Part shown: piece by piece, positions 8,493 through 17,250 of the stretch
How positions within the stretch are numbered: position 1 is the first letter of the stretch
How the letters are laid out: every line of letters begins with the position of its first letter
Assembly (NCBI GenBank): GCA_963726795.1
Contig: CAVSDD010000003.1
Location: 1 to 64,000, forward strand
Reading direction: 5' to 3'
Length of the DNA: 64,000 nt
Source of the DNA: Hyphomicrobium_A sp963726795
Lineage (GTDB): Bacteria; Pseudomonadota; Alphaproteobacteria; Rhizobiales; Hyphomicrobiaceae
Made by a program: the position numbers and the translations under genes
Notes under the pieces: generated by a model
Databases searched by the model: none
Seen by the model: only the letters and a program-made list of their open reading frames with translations
Told to the model about the DNA's origin: nothing

Positions 8493-9066
8493 GCCTGAAG
8501 TGAGACCCAGCCGGGCGAGGGGGTGCGTTGCCGCGGCGGCGCTTGCGCTTCTGCTGCCGGGAGCGGCCGCCGCCGGCGACTGGAAGGTCGTGGCGGGCAA
8601 GAGCCGGCTTGGCTTTGCCGGCGATACCGGCGGCACGAAATTCGACGGGCGCTTCTCGCGATGGGACGCGCAGATCAGTTTCGATCCCGCGCACGCCGAG
8701 CAGGGCCGCGTTGTCGTCAGCGTCGACATGGCAAGCGCGGCAACCGGCGACACCGAGAAGGATCAGGCTCTGCCGCAGGCGGCCTGGTTTGACACCGCCT
8801 CGTTCCCCAAGGCGACGCTGACCGTGCAATCGTTCAAGCCGCGCGGTGGCGAGGATTTTGACGCCATCGGCACGCTCGCTCTGCGTGGCGCGGCCAAGCC
8901 GATCGTGATGCCAGTGACCATCGCGGTCGACAAAGACACGCTGCATACGACCGGCCATCTCGATCTCGTGCGTACCGACTATGGCGTGGGCACCAGCGTT
9001 GGCGCGAATTGGGTCGGTCTCGCCGTCACCGCGTCCTTCGACGTGACTGCTGTGCGCGCACCGTAA
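8482..9066 (+). CDS. YceI family periplasmic protein (second of a pair)
   Basis: A second, diverged YceI domain protein of about 194 residues. The signal peptide (hydrophobic stretch VAAAALALLLPGAAAAG) follows a basic N-terminus. The domain shows SRLGFAGDTGG, FDGRFSRWDA and LALRGAAKPIVMPVT, which match YceI strands. The preferred start is GTG at 8482, overlapping the first gene's stop at 8490-8492; ATG 8446 and GTG 8500 are alternatives. The overlap suggests coupled synthesis. Function likely resembles that of its neighbour: periplasmic lipid or quinone-type ligand binding, which is a family-level inference. Confidence 0.82.
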   Translation: MRRRPEVRPSRARGCVAAAALALLLPGAAAAGDWKVVAGKSRLGFAGDTGGTKFDGRFSRWDAQISFDPAHAEQGRVVVSVDMASAATGDTEKDQALPQAAWFDTASFPKATLTVQSFKPRGGEDFDAIGTLALRGAAKPIVMPVTIAVDKDTLHTTGHLDLVRTDYGVGTSVGANWVGLAVTASFDVTAVRAP

Positions 9067-9174
9067 GAGGTGTCAGCCCTCGCACGAGCGGCGCTCGGAG
9101 CTTGCACCCGGCTGCGCCTGCGCTAACTTCGATCTTATCGCCGCACCTGCGGCGGGGGAGTGCGGAGACCTGCC

Positions 9175-9522
9175 ATGAGCAACGACACGCTGCACACGGT
9201 CGAGAACATTTTTGCCGACCTGCTGATCTTCGTCGGCGCGATGGCGGCGCTGCTCGTCGTGCTTCTGATCGTCATCTCTCTGCTGCCGGCGACCAACCCG
9301 TTGAAGCGCATTTTCACCGCGCTGAGCTTTCGCGTCGGCGCCACCGCGGCGGCGGGCGCGCTCGCGATCCCGATTGAGCCGATCCCTGGTCTCGACATCG
9401 CCTACGACATCGGCGTGCCAATCCTGCTGATCTGGTACTGGTACAAGTTCTTCAAGGATATCCCGAGCCAGTGGTCGCAGACGCCGCCGCCGGCCGCGCC
9501 GCCCAAGCGCTCGATCACGTAA
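9175..9522 (+). CDS. Small conserved membrane protein
   Basis: The 115-residue product has one strong membrane segment (LLIFVGAMAALLVVLLIVIS) and a second hydrophobic stretch around residues 55-85 with IPIEPIPGLDIAYDIGVPIL. The latter part is reminiscent of a conserved Pro/Gly-rich re-entrant segment followed by WYWYKFFKDIP. The tail is proline-rich. The ATG at 9175 is preferred over one five codons upstream. I cannot assign a family. It lies alone, 108 bases after the YceI pair, with a terminator hairpin right behind it. Confidence 0.65.
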   Translation: MSNDTLHTVENIFADLLIFVGAMAALLVVLLIVISLLPATNPLKRIFTALSFRVGATAAAGALAIPIEPIPGLDIAYDIGVPILLIWYWYKFFKDIPSQWSQTPPPAAPPKRSIT

Positions 9523-9537
9523 GCCCATAAAAGCGAA

Positions 9538-9561
9538 AGGCGCGGGATCACTCCCGCGCCT
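9538..9561. terminator. Bidirectional terminator hairpin
   Basis: A perfect 10-bp GC-rich stem (9538-9547 with 9552-9561) closes a four-base loop. On the - strand it is followed by CTTTCGCTTTT, a T-rich tail, so it fits termination of the PRC-barrel gene ending at 9587; it also ends the small membrane gene on the + strand. Confidence 0.75.
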
Positions 9562-9586
9562 CGCTGAAATTAGGTCTTGCGTCAGC

Positions 9587-10261
9587 TTACTTCTTTTTCG
9601 TCCAGGCCGGCTGCTCGGCAAGCTGGTCCTCGGAGATCTCCGTGACGAGCGTGCCGTCCTTCAGCTTCACCTGATCGAGCGTCAGCACGACGTGCTTTTC
9701 GCCGAAGCCAAGGAAGCCGCCGTGGCCGACCGCGATGGCCTTGGCCTCGCCGTTCTTGTCCTCGAGCACGGAATCGACCTGGCCGATCTTCTTGCCCTTG
9801 GCGTCGTAGACGTCCATCTCGGCGATCTGCTCAACGGGAGCGCCGAGCGGGGCCACCATCTTCTTGCCGTCCTTGGAGACGGTCAGATCGGTGATGACGA
9901 CTGCTGCGGGCGGGTCGATCGCTGCCTGCTTGGGCGCATCGGGAGCGGGCGGAGCGGCGTTGGGCTCAGCACCCATCTGATCCATCGGCTTCGTTGCGCC
10001 GGGCGACGTGTCTGTTGCCGACGGAGCCACCTTCATCGCGGGCTCGGTCGTCGTGTTGTTCATCGGCTCGCTGGTGACCGGCGGGCTCGTCGGGCTTGGC
10101 GTAGCAGCCTCGGGCGCGGGAGCTGCGGACGGCGGGGTCGTCGGCGCGGCGGCTGTGCCGGGCTGCGTTCCGGGCTGGACGGGTTCCTCGGCGAGCGCGG
10201 GAACCGCGAGCAGCAGTGCGGACACCGCCACCATCGTTTTGATATTTGCGTTTCGTCTCAT
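9587..10261 (-). CDS. Secreted PRC-barrel domain protein
   Basis: The 224-residue product has a signal peptide (about residues 1-24, ending ALAEE), then a disordered Pro/Ala/Thr-rich linker to about residue 135. A C-terminal PRC-barrel-type domain follows, recognisable from EMDVYDAKGKKIGQVDSVLE and KHVVLTLDQVKLKDG. Such proteins are common in Rhizobiales envelopes, with small beta-barrel domains that may mediate protein contacts; no enzymatic role is known. The start ATG at 10261 follows GGAGGTG. It converges with the small membrane gene across the hairpin at 9538-9561. Confidence 0.8.
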   Translation of the reverse strand: MRRNANIKTMVAVSALLLAVPALAEEPVQPGTQPGTAAAPTTPPSAAPAPEAATPSPTSPPVTSEPMNNTTTEPAMKVAPSATDTSPGATKPMDQMGAEPNAAPPAPDAPKQAAIDPPAAVVITDLTVSKDGKKMVAPLGAPVEQIAEMDVYDAKGKKIGQVDSVLEDKNGEAKAIAVGHGGFLGFGEKHVVLTLDQVKLKDGTLVTEISEDQLAEQPAWTKKK

Positions 10262-10483
10262 GGGACACCTCCAGGTTTTTTATTGCGAGAGCGGAAAGCG
10301 TGGGGCCCCCAGGAAACGGGCGAACGCGGAATTCGTTGCCATGCGGGAGCGATTTGGCGTTTTCAGCCAATTTTCATTGGCAGATCAAAAGGTGACGGGA
10401 GCGTTACCGGGGGCCAGATCGAGGTTGCAGAGTTGCATATGCGAGCAATGTGATTGCGTTCATGCAGCTGAGGGCAACCGGGG

Positions 10484-11191
10484 ATGCCGGCTCGCCAAGC
10501 GTTCATGAACCCGTACAATCGGGCGGCGACAACCGGGCATGAACCGCGACAACCTCAGGACAATCCGGCGATCAACCCCAGCATACGCGACATGAACCGT
10601 CCCCCCCTGGCGTTCCCGGGCGAGCGCATCGGGCTCATGGGCGGCACGTTCAATCCCCCGCACGAGGGCCATGTGCTGTGCGCGGTCACGGCGCTGCTCA
10701 AGCTGCGGCTCGATCGCGTGTGGTGGATGGTGAGCCCCGGCAATCCGCTGAAAAGCCCAGCAAATACGGCCGATTTTGCGCATCGCTTGGCCATGAGCCG
10801 GGCGCTCGCGAGGGATCCGGCGATCGAGGTGACGGGGTTTGAGGCGGGGCTTTCGAGCCCCTTTTACACCTGGTCGACGATCGCGTTTTTGCGCCAGCGT
10901 TATCCCCGCGCGCGCTTCGTCTGGGTGATGGGCGCCGACAACCTCGCCACTTTCCACCGCTGGCAGCATTGGCGCCGCATCTGTTCCATGGTGCCAATTG
11001 CCGTTGTCGATCGGCCCGGCTGGCGCTTGCGTGCGCTGTCGTCTGCCGCCGCGCACTTCCTAGCCGACCGCCGTCTTCCCGAGGCAATGGGCGCCTTGCT
11101 GCCCGGGGCTAACCCGCCGGCCTGGGTTCTGCTCAGCGCCAAGCTATCCCACGCATCCTCAACCGCGATCCGCGACCTAAGCGTCCCGTAA
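10484..11191 (+). CDS. nadD: Nicotinate-nucleotide adenylyltransferase NadD
   Basis: NadD joins nicotinate mononucleotide and ATP to make deamido-NAD in NAD biosynthesis. The signature GGTFNPPHEGH gives the nucleotidyltransferase HxGH-type site, VMGADNLATFHRWQHW is the conserved NadD middle motif, and SSTAIRDL is the ATP-binding ISSTxIR motif near the end. The start is uncertain: ATG 10484, ATG 10505 or ATG 10592 are in frame. The last would give the usual length of about 199 residues, while 10484 has a better-placed GAGGG ribosome site. It precedes rsfS and rlmH, the normal alphaproteobacterial order. Confidence 0.92.
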   Translation: MPARQAFMNPYNRAATTGHEPRQPQDNPAINPSIRDMNRPPLAFPGERIGLMGGTFNPPHEGHVLCAVTALLKLRLDRVWWMVSPGNPLKSPANTADFAHRLAMSRALARDPAIEVTGFEAGLSSPFYTWSTIAFLRQRYPRARFVWVMGADNLATFHRWQHWRRICSMVPIAVVDRPGWRLRALSSAAAHFLADRRLPEAMGALLPGANPPAWVLLSAKLSHASSTAIRDLSVP

Positions 11192-11401
11192 CGCCTTGAA
11201 ATGAAACTGATTTTTTACGGTGCACGCATGCTGTCACGAGGCAGATCGCTTCGAAGGCTATTGATGAAGAGGGGGTGCACCGCTTATGTTTTGCGTCGGC
11301 GGCCGTTGCACGGCTCGCAAGAAGCACCGAGTGCCTTGGGGCGTTTGGCACATCGGCATCAGCCCTTTCGGGGTGAATGAGGAAAGGACCTTCAGCAAAC
11401 G

Positions 11402-11812
11402 ATGCGAACCGCACTTGAGGGTGCCCGCAGGGGCACGCCTCGCGCCGAGCTTTTGTCAGACAGGCAAAAACCGGACGCTCTGCTCAAGGACATCATCCAT
11501 TGGCTCGACGAGGCCAAGGCCGAGCACGTGGTTACGATCGACTTGGCAGGAAAGTCTTCCATCGGCGATTTCATGGTGATCGCGACGGGCCGCTCGGACC
11601 GGCACGTCAGCGCCATCGCCGAGCAGATCCAGCGCAAGCTCAAAGAGAAGGGCTTCGGTCGCGTACGCACCGAGGGCCTCGAAGCTGGCGACTGGGTGCT
11701 ACTCGATACCGGCGACATCATCGTTCACGTGTTCCGGCCCGAGGTGCGCGAATTCTACAACCTCGAAAAGATGTGGTCGGCGGATCGGCCAAGCGAGCAG
11801 ATCGCTCACTGA
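11402..11812 (+). CDS. rsfS: Ribosomal silencing factor RsfS
   Basis: RsfS binds ribosomal protein uL14 and blocks 30S-50S joining when nutrients are short. The 136-residue product has the complete DUF143/Iojap fold: IDLAGKSSIGDFMVIATG, SDRHVSAIAEQI, EGLEAGDWVLLDTGDIIVHVF and the ending REFYNLEKMW. The ATG at 11402 lies behind AGGAAAGG; the first 25 residues are not conserved and a later start is possible. It sits 210 bases after nadD and 60 bases before rlmH. I see no obvious feature in the gap to nadD. Confidence 0.93.
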   Translation: MRTALEGARRGTPRAELLSDRQKPDALLKDIIHWLDEAKAEHVVTIDLAGKSSIGDFMVIATGRSDRHVSAIAEQIQRKLKEKGFGRVRTEGLEAGDWVLLDTGDIIVHVFRPEVREFYNLEKMWSADRPSEQIAH

Positions 11813-11872
11813 AGTAGCGCAGCGTCGCTGCAGGTACGCCGCATCCCGCGACGCGACCCGCGGGAGGGTTTG

Positions 11873-12352
11873 ATGCGTTTCATTGTTGCAGCTGTAGGCC
11901 GCCTCAAGGATGCGGAGCGCGACCTCTACGAGCGCTACGCAAGCCGCTTGGATGCTCTGGGCCGCAGCCATGCCCTTGGACCGGTCGCCCTTGCGGAGAT
12001 CGGGGAAGGCCGCGGCGCAACTCCTGAGCTACGGAAAGCTGACGAGGCGGCGCGGCTATTGAAGGCAGCCAGCAGCGCGGATGTCAAAATCGCCCTCGAT
12101 GAAGCCGGCCGCGGCTTATCGAGCGATCAGTTTGCCAAGGTTCTTGCGAAGCATCGAGACGCCGGCTGCAGGACGTTGGCATTTCTAATCGGGGGGCCAG
12201 ATGGACAGGGAGTGCCAGCGCTCGAGCAAGCGACCGTGAAACTATCGCTCGGCCCAATGACGCTGACTCACGGGCTCGCACGCATCGTCCTTGCCGAGCA
12301 ACTTTATCGCGCCGCCACGATCATCGCAGGACACCCTTACCACCGCGTCTGA
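11873..12352 (+). CDS. rlmH: 23S rRNA (pseudouridine1915-N3)-methyltransferase RlmH
   Basis: RlmH is a SPOUT methyltransferase that modifies pseudouridine 1915 in helix 69 of 23S rRNA on assembled ribosomes. The product (159 residues) carries the trefoil-knot motif FLIGGPDGQG and the family end LGPMTLTHGLARIVLAEQ followed by LYRAATIIAGHPYHR. The ATG at 11873 has GGGAGG at 11862-11867; the TTG one codon upstream is not needed. In most Rhizobiales a peptidase M23 and ctpA follow; here a GlsB-type gene does instead, so the downstream order is rearranged. Confidence 0.95.
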   Translation: MRFIVAAVGRLKDAERDLYERYASRLDALGRSHALGPVALAEIGEGRGATPELRKADEAARLLKAASSADVKIALDEAGRGLSSDQFAKVLAKHRDAGCRTLAFLIGGPDGQGVPALEQATVKLSLGPMTLTHGLARIVLAEQLYRAATIIAGHPYHRV

Positions 12353-12414
12353 TAAAGATACCGACGCGACTTCCGTATTCGCCCCGTCGAAGCGCCACGG
12401 CATCGAGGTACAAA

Positions 12415-12681
12415 ATGAACGAGATCGGCCCTTTCCTGACCCTCATCGTCATCGGTGCCATCGTCGGCATTGCCATGACGCGCTACGGGCGCAATTGGAT
12501 CGGACGGCAGGTTGCAAATGTCACCGGTGGCGCGAGCGACGTGACATACGTGCTCGTCGGCATAGCCGGTTCGTTCATGGGCTTCCACGTTGGAGCGCTC
12601 TTCGCGATGGGCCAGATCGCGATGTACGTGCTGGCCGTTATCGGCGCCGCACTTACAATCTGGCTCTGGCGCGGGCGATAG
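12415..12681 (+). CDS. GlsB/YeaQ/YmgE-type stress membrane protein
   Basis: An 88-residue, very hydrophobic protein with three membrane segments. It starts MNEIGPFLTLIVIGAIVG and has GIAGSFMGFHVG and IGAALTIWLWRGR, matching the transglycosylase-associated (GlsB/YeaQ/YmgE) family. These are small inner-membrane proteins often induced by stress; their biochemical role is not settled. It lies 62 bases after rlmH in the same direction and converges on the broken membrane-protein gene ending at 12684. Confidence 0.8.
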   Translation: MNEIGPFLTLIVIGAIVGIAMTRYGRNWIGRQVANVTGGASDVTYVLVGIAGSFMGFHVGALFAMGQIAMYVLAVIGAALTIWLWRGR

Positions 12682-12683
12682 CC

Positions 12684-14486
12684 TTAGGCCGGCGCAGGGC
12701 TACTCCCGGCCGCCGATCGATCGGGGTCACCGTCCTCGTTCAGCACCATCAGGATCGGCGTCAGGCCCTCGACCTCGACGAGACGAAAGATCTCGATGTC
12801 GCGGAGTGCCTGCTCGCCCCAACCGGCGATTGTTGAGCGCCTGCTCGGCCTTGGAGAACAGGCCATGGTTGCGCATCAGCTCGACCTTGGCCTCGTCTTC
12901 GGCTTTCTTCTCGTCTTTGTAACTCCTCGGCCCATTTTCTTCGGATCGCGGCGAGGTCGGTGTCGCTCGCGAACGCTCTCCTCCTTTTTCAAGAGGTCGA
13001 GCTCGCCCTTGCGCAGGAGCCACCACTTGCCGCCCTGCGGCCAGCGCACGAGGTTCGATATCGTCGAGCACGCCGGCGAGCTGGTTCATCGCCAGCGCTT
13101 TGCGACATTCCTCGTCGTTGTTGGGATCGCAACTGGCGAGGTTCGGGATGACGAGATACGAAACACCCCTGTGATAGATGAAGTGCCGGCGCACCCATTC
13201 GAGGCTGGCGCCGGGCGCGCGTGCGATAGCCGTGGCATACGGCGGCGTGAATCTGGCGCCTCTCCTCGCCGCGCGGCATGCGGCTTGGCGCACCCGGCGG
13301 ATTGAGAATGGCCAAAGCAAGCAAGCCCAGATCGACGCCGATAGTGGCCAGGAGCGCGATAAGGTCGCGGCCGCCGATCGGCTCGCCGCCCGACGTATGC
13401 TTGGCCGGAACAACGCCGCCTGAGGCAATGTAGCTGCCCAGGCTCGACGCGTAGCTCCCGATGTTTTGCCAAAGGTTCTTGATCGCGTTGGCGACACCCG
13501 CTGGCCCTTCACTGAAGGCCGCCTCGCGCAATTTCAGCGTCGCCGGTTCCGCTGCCTGATCCGCCGGCTTGCGTGAGCCGTTGCCCCAGCGTCGGGTCGT
13601 AGCACGAGAAACCACTCGCGCCCGGCGGTACGGACACCGCAGCGGCGAGCGCGTGCATCTCGGATGCGGTCGATTTGCCGAGCTCGTTTGACCGATCCGC
13701 GATACTGCGGGCGCGCGTGCGAATGTCGCCCGCCAGCGCATCGAACGCTCGCTGACGCTCGGCGAAGGTCGCGCCGTCAAGTTGCGAAACCGTCTGCTGC
13801 AGGCGTGCCAGATCAGCTTGAACGGGTGTGAGCCAGGAGTTCTGGACGCCATCGCGCAGCGAAGCAATCTGATCGCGCACGCCCTTGCGCGCGTTGTACA
13901 GCGGGCCGCGGCCCGCGCCCGAAGTCGTGCCGCAACTGCCGCCGCTCGTCTCCTCACGCGACATCTGGCTTTCGGACCACGTGACGACGTTGTCGAGCTG
14001 CACTTTCACGGCATCGAGGCGCGCAGCGATGGCGCCGCCGGCGTCGCGCGCATCCTCCTGCAAACCTGAAAGTCCGGTGCGGGTCGCCTCCTCGCCGGCA
14101 ATGAGGCTCCACCAGAAACCGTAGCCGAACCCAATCGACCAGATGGCAAGAAACACGTAGAGCGGGAACGTGACCATGCGCTCGAATATGCTGCGGCGCG
14201 CGCCGAACGTCTCGCGCAGTGCAAGCCACATCAGAAACGTGAGTGCGACGACGACGACGATGACGAGCAGGTCGTTGGAGAACGCGAGGCCGCCAGGCAG
14301 CTGCTGTTGCTGTGCGGCAGGCGAGGTCGAGACGCCGATGATGAAGTCGCGCATCCCGTGCCACGTGGCAAAGCCCGAGATCATCAGCAGCATCAACGAC
14401 GCCAAGCCGATCAGGGTATTGCGCCCGAGCAAGTAATCGGTGACGCGGCCCAACCTGGAGGTCGGCGGCGCATAGGTCTCTGCCAT
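12684..14486 (-). pseudogene. Membrane protein gene of unknown family with six same-direction frameshifts
   Basis: Read with repairs, the gene starts at the ATG at 14486 (GAGGGGG upstream) and encodes about 595 residues. There are three N-terminal membrane segments (NTLIGLASLMLLMISGF, LLVIVVVVALTFLMWLAL, TFPLYVFLAIWSIGFGYGF), a long helical region, a fourth membrane segment (LIALLATIGVDLGLLAL) and a soluble C-terminus ending near LTPILMVLNEDGD. The reading frame changes near 13570, between 13290 and 13215, near 13063, 12990, 12900 and 12825. Each change is repaired by skipping one base, and the resulting joins read naturally (for example DIE-LVRWPQGG). I do not recognise the family. It may be a decayed gene or a badly assembled intact one. 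Confidence 0.7.
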
Positions 14487-14683
14487 CCCCTGGCCCCCTC
14501 TTCTGCCTTTAGGAGGCGGATACATCAAAAACGCGTCCCTGTCGCCTTGCTCTGTGCGTGCGGCGGCGCTCGACGCGTCGGGCGTAACGCTGCTGCCACG
14601 CCGGCAAGAGGGAGTTGTCTCAAGGATTCTGGAGGCTTAGTCTAAAAGCTCGGCTTGAGCGCAATGAAGCGGGGCACGCCAAC

Positions 14684-15055
14684 ATGGCGGAGACGACCTT
14701 CGATTTCGACCTCTTGGTGCGCGGCGGCTTCCCGCTTCAGCACTTTGAGCCCGATGCCTGCATCTTCGTGCAGGATGACACGGGCTCATGCATGTACGTG
14801 GTGCGCTCGGGAACCGTCGCAATTGTTGCGAGCGGCACGATCCTGGAAAACGTCGGCCCCAACGGCATCTTCGGCGAGATGGCGCTGATCGATGGAAGCC
14901 CGCGCAGCGCGACCGCTATCGTGCGCGAGCCGACAGAGGTTGCCGTGATCGACGAGAAGGCCTTCCTCTATCTCGTGCAGAAGAGCCCGCCGTTCGCTCT
15001 CGACCTGCTGCGGCGGCTGGCGGTCCGCTTACGGCGCATGACCGACAGTCTATGA
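14684..15055 (+). CDS. Cyclic nucleotide-binding domain protein
   Basis: The product of about 123 residues is a stand-alone cNMP-binding (Crp-like) domain with no DNA-binding domain. The phosphate-binding cassette is clear: FGEMALIDGSPRSATA. The barrel strands CIFVQDDTGSCMYVVRSGTV and the C-terminal helix ALDLLRRLAVRLRRMTDS complete the domain. Stand-alone versions act as regulatory subunits or sensors; the ligand could be cAMP or cGMP, unproven. The ATG at 14684 gives the natural domain boundary; further upstream codons (from 14615) look non-native. It diverges from the broken membrane-protein gene. Confidence 0.85.
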   Translation: MAETTFDFDLLVRGGFPLQHFEPDACIFVQDDTGSCMYVVRSGTVAIVASGTILENVGPNGIFGEMALIDGSPRSATAIVREPTEVAVIDEKAFLYLVQKSPPFALDLLRRLAVRLRRMTDSL

Positions 15056-15108
15056 CCGCGCATCATGAGAGGCGCTACGACAACGCCAACTACCGCAGTC
15101 GCGACTAG

Positions 15109-15351
15109 CTAGGCGACAGAGTGCTGATAGATGTTGTAGACCGCGCTCATGACGTTGCCCGTTACGAACGACGTCATTAGGTAGGCCGTAACGCCCAGCA
15201 CCCAGTACTGCTCGCGCGTCACGTACATCGTCACGCCGCCGACGGACTTAGAGATGTCCGCGCAAGCTTCCTTTGCGACGGTTCGAGCGTGGGCCGCGAC
15301 CGCTTTCGCATCAACCGCAATCGCCCTCGCGATTTTTAATGTTTCAGACAT
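15109..15351 (-). CDS. Small membrane-associated hypothetical protein
   Basis: The 80-residue protein starts MSETLKIARAIAVDAKAVAAHARTVAK, an Ala-rich amphipathic helix, and then has one hydrophobic stretch near residues 50-70 (WVLGVTAYLMTSFVTGNVM). It stops 98 bases before mcd ends and is transcribed in the same direction as mcd. I recognise no family and the role is unknown. The ATG at 15351 with GGGAGCTGAT upstream supports real translation. Confidence 0.55.
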   Translation of the reverse strand: MSETLKIARAIAVDAKAVAAHARTVAKEACADISKSVGGVTMYVTREQYWVLGVTAYLMTSFVTGNVMSAVYNIYQHSVA

Positions 15352-15448
15352 GATCAGCTCCCTCAGATTTGACCTGAGTGTGAGCCGCTTTTGGTTAACT
15401 GCCTGTAAAATATAACGTCATTCCCACCCAACAATTCACTCGAACCAC

Positions 15449-17128
15449 CTAATTGCCGCCTTCCAGGAGCCGGCGGGCGATGACTTGCGCCTGAATCTCG
15501 GCTGCTCCCTCGAAAATATTGAGGATGCGCGAATCGCAAAGAACCCGGCTGATGGGGTACTCCTCGGCAAAGCCATTCCCGCCGTGTATCTGCAGCGCAT
15601 TATCGGCGTTGGCCCATGCAACGCGCGCGCCCAGAAGCTTCGCCATGCCCGCTTCCAGATCGCAGCGGCGTCCCTCGTCCTTCTCGCGAGCAGCAAAGTA
15701 GGTGAGTTGCCGCGCCACCATAGTCTCAACCGCCATCATCACGATCTTGTTCGACACGCGCGGAAAAGCGTAGATCGGCTTGCCGAACTGATTGCGGTCG
15801 AGCGCGTATTTGAGCCCGAGATCCAGCGCGCACTGAGCGACGCCAACGGCGCGCGCAGCAGTTTGAATGCGCGCAGCCTCGAAGGTGTTCATGAGCTGCT
15901 TGAAGCCCAGGCCTTCCTCACCCCCGAGCAATTGGGCGGCAGGAACCTCAAAAGCATCGAAGGAGATGTCGTACTCTTTCATCCCGCGGTAGCCGAGCAC
16001 CTCGATCTCGCCGCCCGTCATGCCAGCCGCAGGGAAGGGATCCTCGTCCGATCCGCGCGGCTTCTCGGCCAGCAGCATCGATAGCCCTTTGTAGCCCTTC
16101 TCCGCAGGATTGGTGCGCACCAGCAGGGTCATCAGATCGGCGCGAACGGGATGGGTGATCCACGTCTTCTGTCCGGTGACCTTGTAGGCGTCGCCCTCCT
16201 TGGTCGCGCGCGTCTTGAGGGAGGCTAGGTCCGAGCCAGTATTGGGCTCGGTGAAGACAGCGGTCGGCAGGATTTCACCTGACGCTATACCCGGCAGGTA
16301 TTTCTGCTTCTGTTCCTCGGTGCCATTGTTGAGGATCAGCTCGCCCGCGATCTCCGAGCGTGTGCCAAGCGATCCGACCCCGATATAGCCGCGCGACAGC
16401 TCCTCCGAGACGATGCACATCGCCTCCTTGCCGAGCCCGAGGCCACCGTAGTTTTCGGGCATCGTGAGCCCGAAGACACCGAGCTCGGCGACCTTGGCGA
16501 TGATGTCGAGCGGGATGTAGGCGTTGGCGAGGTGCCACTCGTGCGCATGCGGCACGACCTCCGCCTGCGAGAAGCGGCGCATCTGCTCGCGCATCTCGGC
16601 ATGCGTCTCGTCAAGTCCAGTATCGCCGAACGTGGTGGCGCCGGGCTGCGCGGCGATGAGGTCGGCCAGACGCGATTTCAGTTGCTGACTGCTGCCCGCG
16701 GTTACGAGATCGGCGACATCGTCCTCGAAGCGGCGCACGTCCGCCTTGCTAACGCCAAGCGCTTGTGGACGCACAACCTCGACCTGGCTCATGGGAATGC
16801 CGCCGGAAATCTGGGCAAGGTATTCAGCGAATGCAGCCGTGAGGATCAGTTGCTCGAATTCGCCGTAGCGTCCCTCCTGCTTGAGGCGGGTGCCCCAGAC
16901 GTGCATCTGCCGCAAACCCTCGACCGTGGTTGCCAACCACGCGAGTCCGTGCGCTGCGTGCTGTGCCGCGTCGATGCCACCGGCTTCGGCGACCTTGGCG
17001 CGCACCCCCGACTTGGCCGCTTGCAGAATGCGATCGGCGGCCGCGACGGCGCCACCGGCGCGTTCAAGCAGAGCCTCAGCGCCAGCCGCGAGAACGTCCT
17101 GCTCAGCCTTCAGCGCCGCGGTCGACAT
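15449..17128 (-). CDS. mcd: (2S)-methylsuccinyl-CoA dehydrogenase
   Basis: Mcd oxidises methylsuccinyl-CoA to mesaconyl-CoA with FAD in the ethylmalonyl-CoA pathway. The 559-residue product is longer than ordinary acyl-CoA dehydrogenases because of a helical N-terminal region of about 150 residues, typical of Mcd. The catalytic domains follow: FGLTMPENYGGLGLG, AVFTEPNTGSDLASLKTRA, KVTGQKTWITH and the final FEGAAEIQAQVIARRLLE, in which the Glu near residue 540 aligns with the catalytic base of the family. The ATG at 17128 follows GAGGAGAGC. The gene is part of a loose cluster with ccr (18824-20137) and ecm (20840-22840), which supports the specific assignment over a generic dehydrogenase. Confidence 0.9.
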   Translation of the reverse strand: MSTAALKAEQDVLAAGAEALLERAGGAVAAADRILQAAKSGVRAKVAEAGGIDAAQHAAHGLAWLATTVEGLRQMHVWGTRLKQEGRYGEFEQLILTAAFAEYLAQISGGIPMSQVEVVRPQALGVSKADVRRFEDDVADLVTAGSSQQLKSRLADLIAAQPGATTFGDTGLDETHAEMREQMRRFSQAEVVPHAHEWHLANAYIPLDIIAKVAELGVFGLTMPENYGGLGLGKEAMCIVSEELSRGYIGVGSLGTRSEIAGELILNNGTEEQKQKYLPGIASGEILPTAVFTEPNTGSDLASLKTRATKEGDAYKVTGQKTWITHPVRADLMTLLVRTNPAEKGYKGLSMLLAEKPRGSDEDPFPAAGMTGGEIEVLGYRGMKEYDISFDAFEVPAAQLLGGEEGLGFKQLMNTFEAARIQTAARAVGVAQCALDLGLKYALDRNQFGKPIYAFPRVSNKIVMMAVETMVARQLTYFAAREKDEGRRCDLEAGMAKLLGARVAWANADNALQIHGGNGFAEEYPISRVLCDSRILNIFEGAAEIQAQVIARRLLEGGN

Positions 17129-17250
17129 CGTGCTCTCCTCGTGAAATTAGTTCGTTGCGCCCGGGCGGCGCCCTTCGATTGAAGGATAACCGCCCGCGCC
17201 GTCAAGACAATCGAGCTGCCTGCGGCACGAGCGCCCGGAATTTAGGCGAC

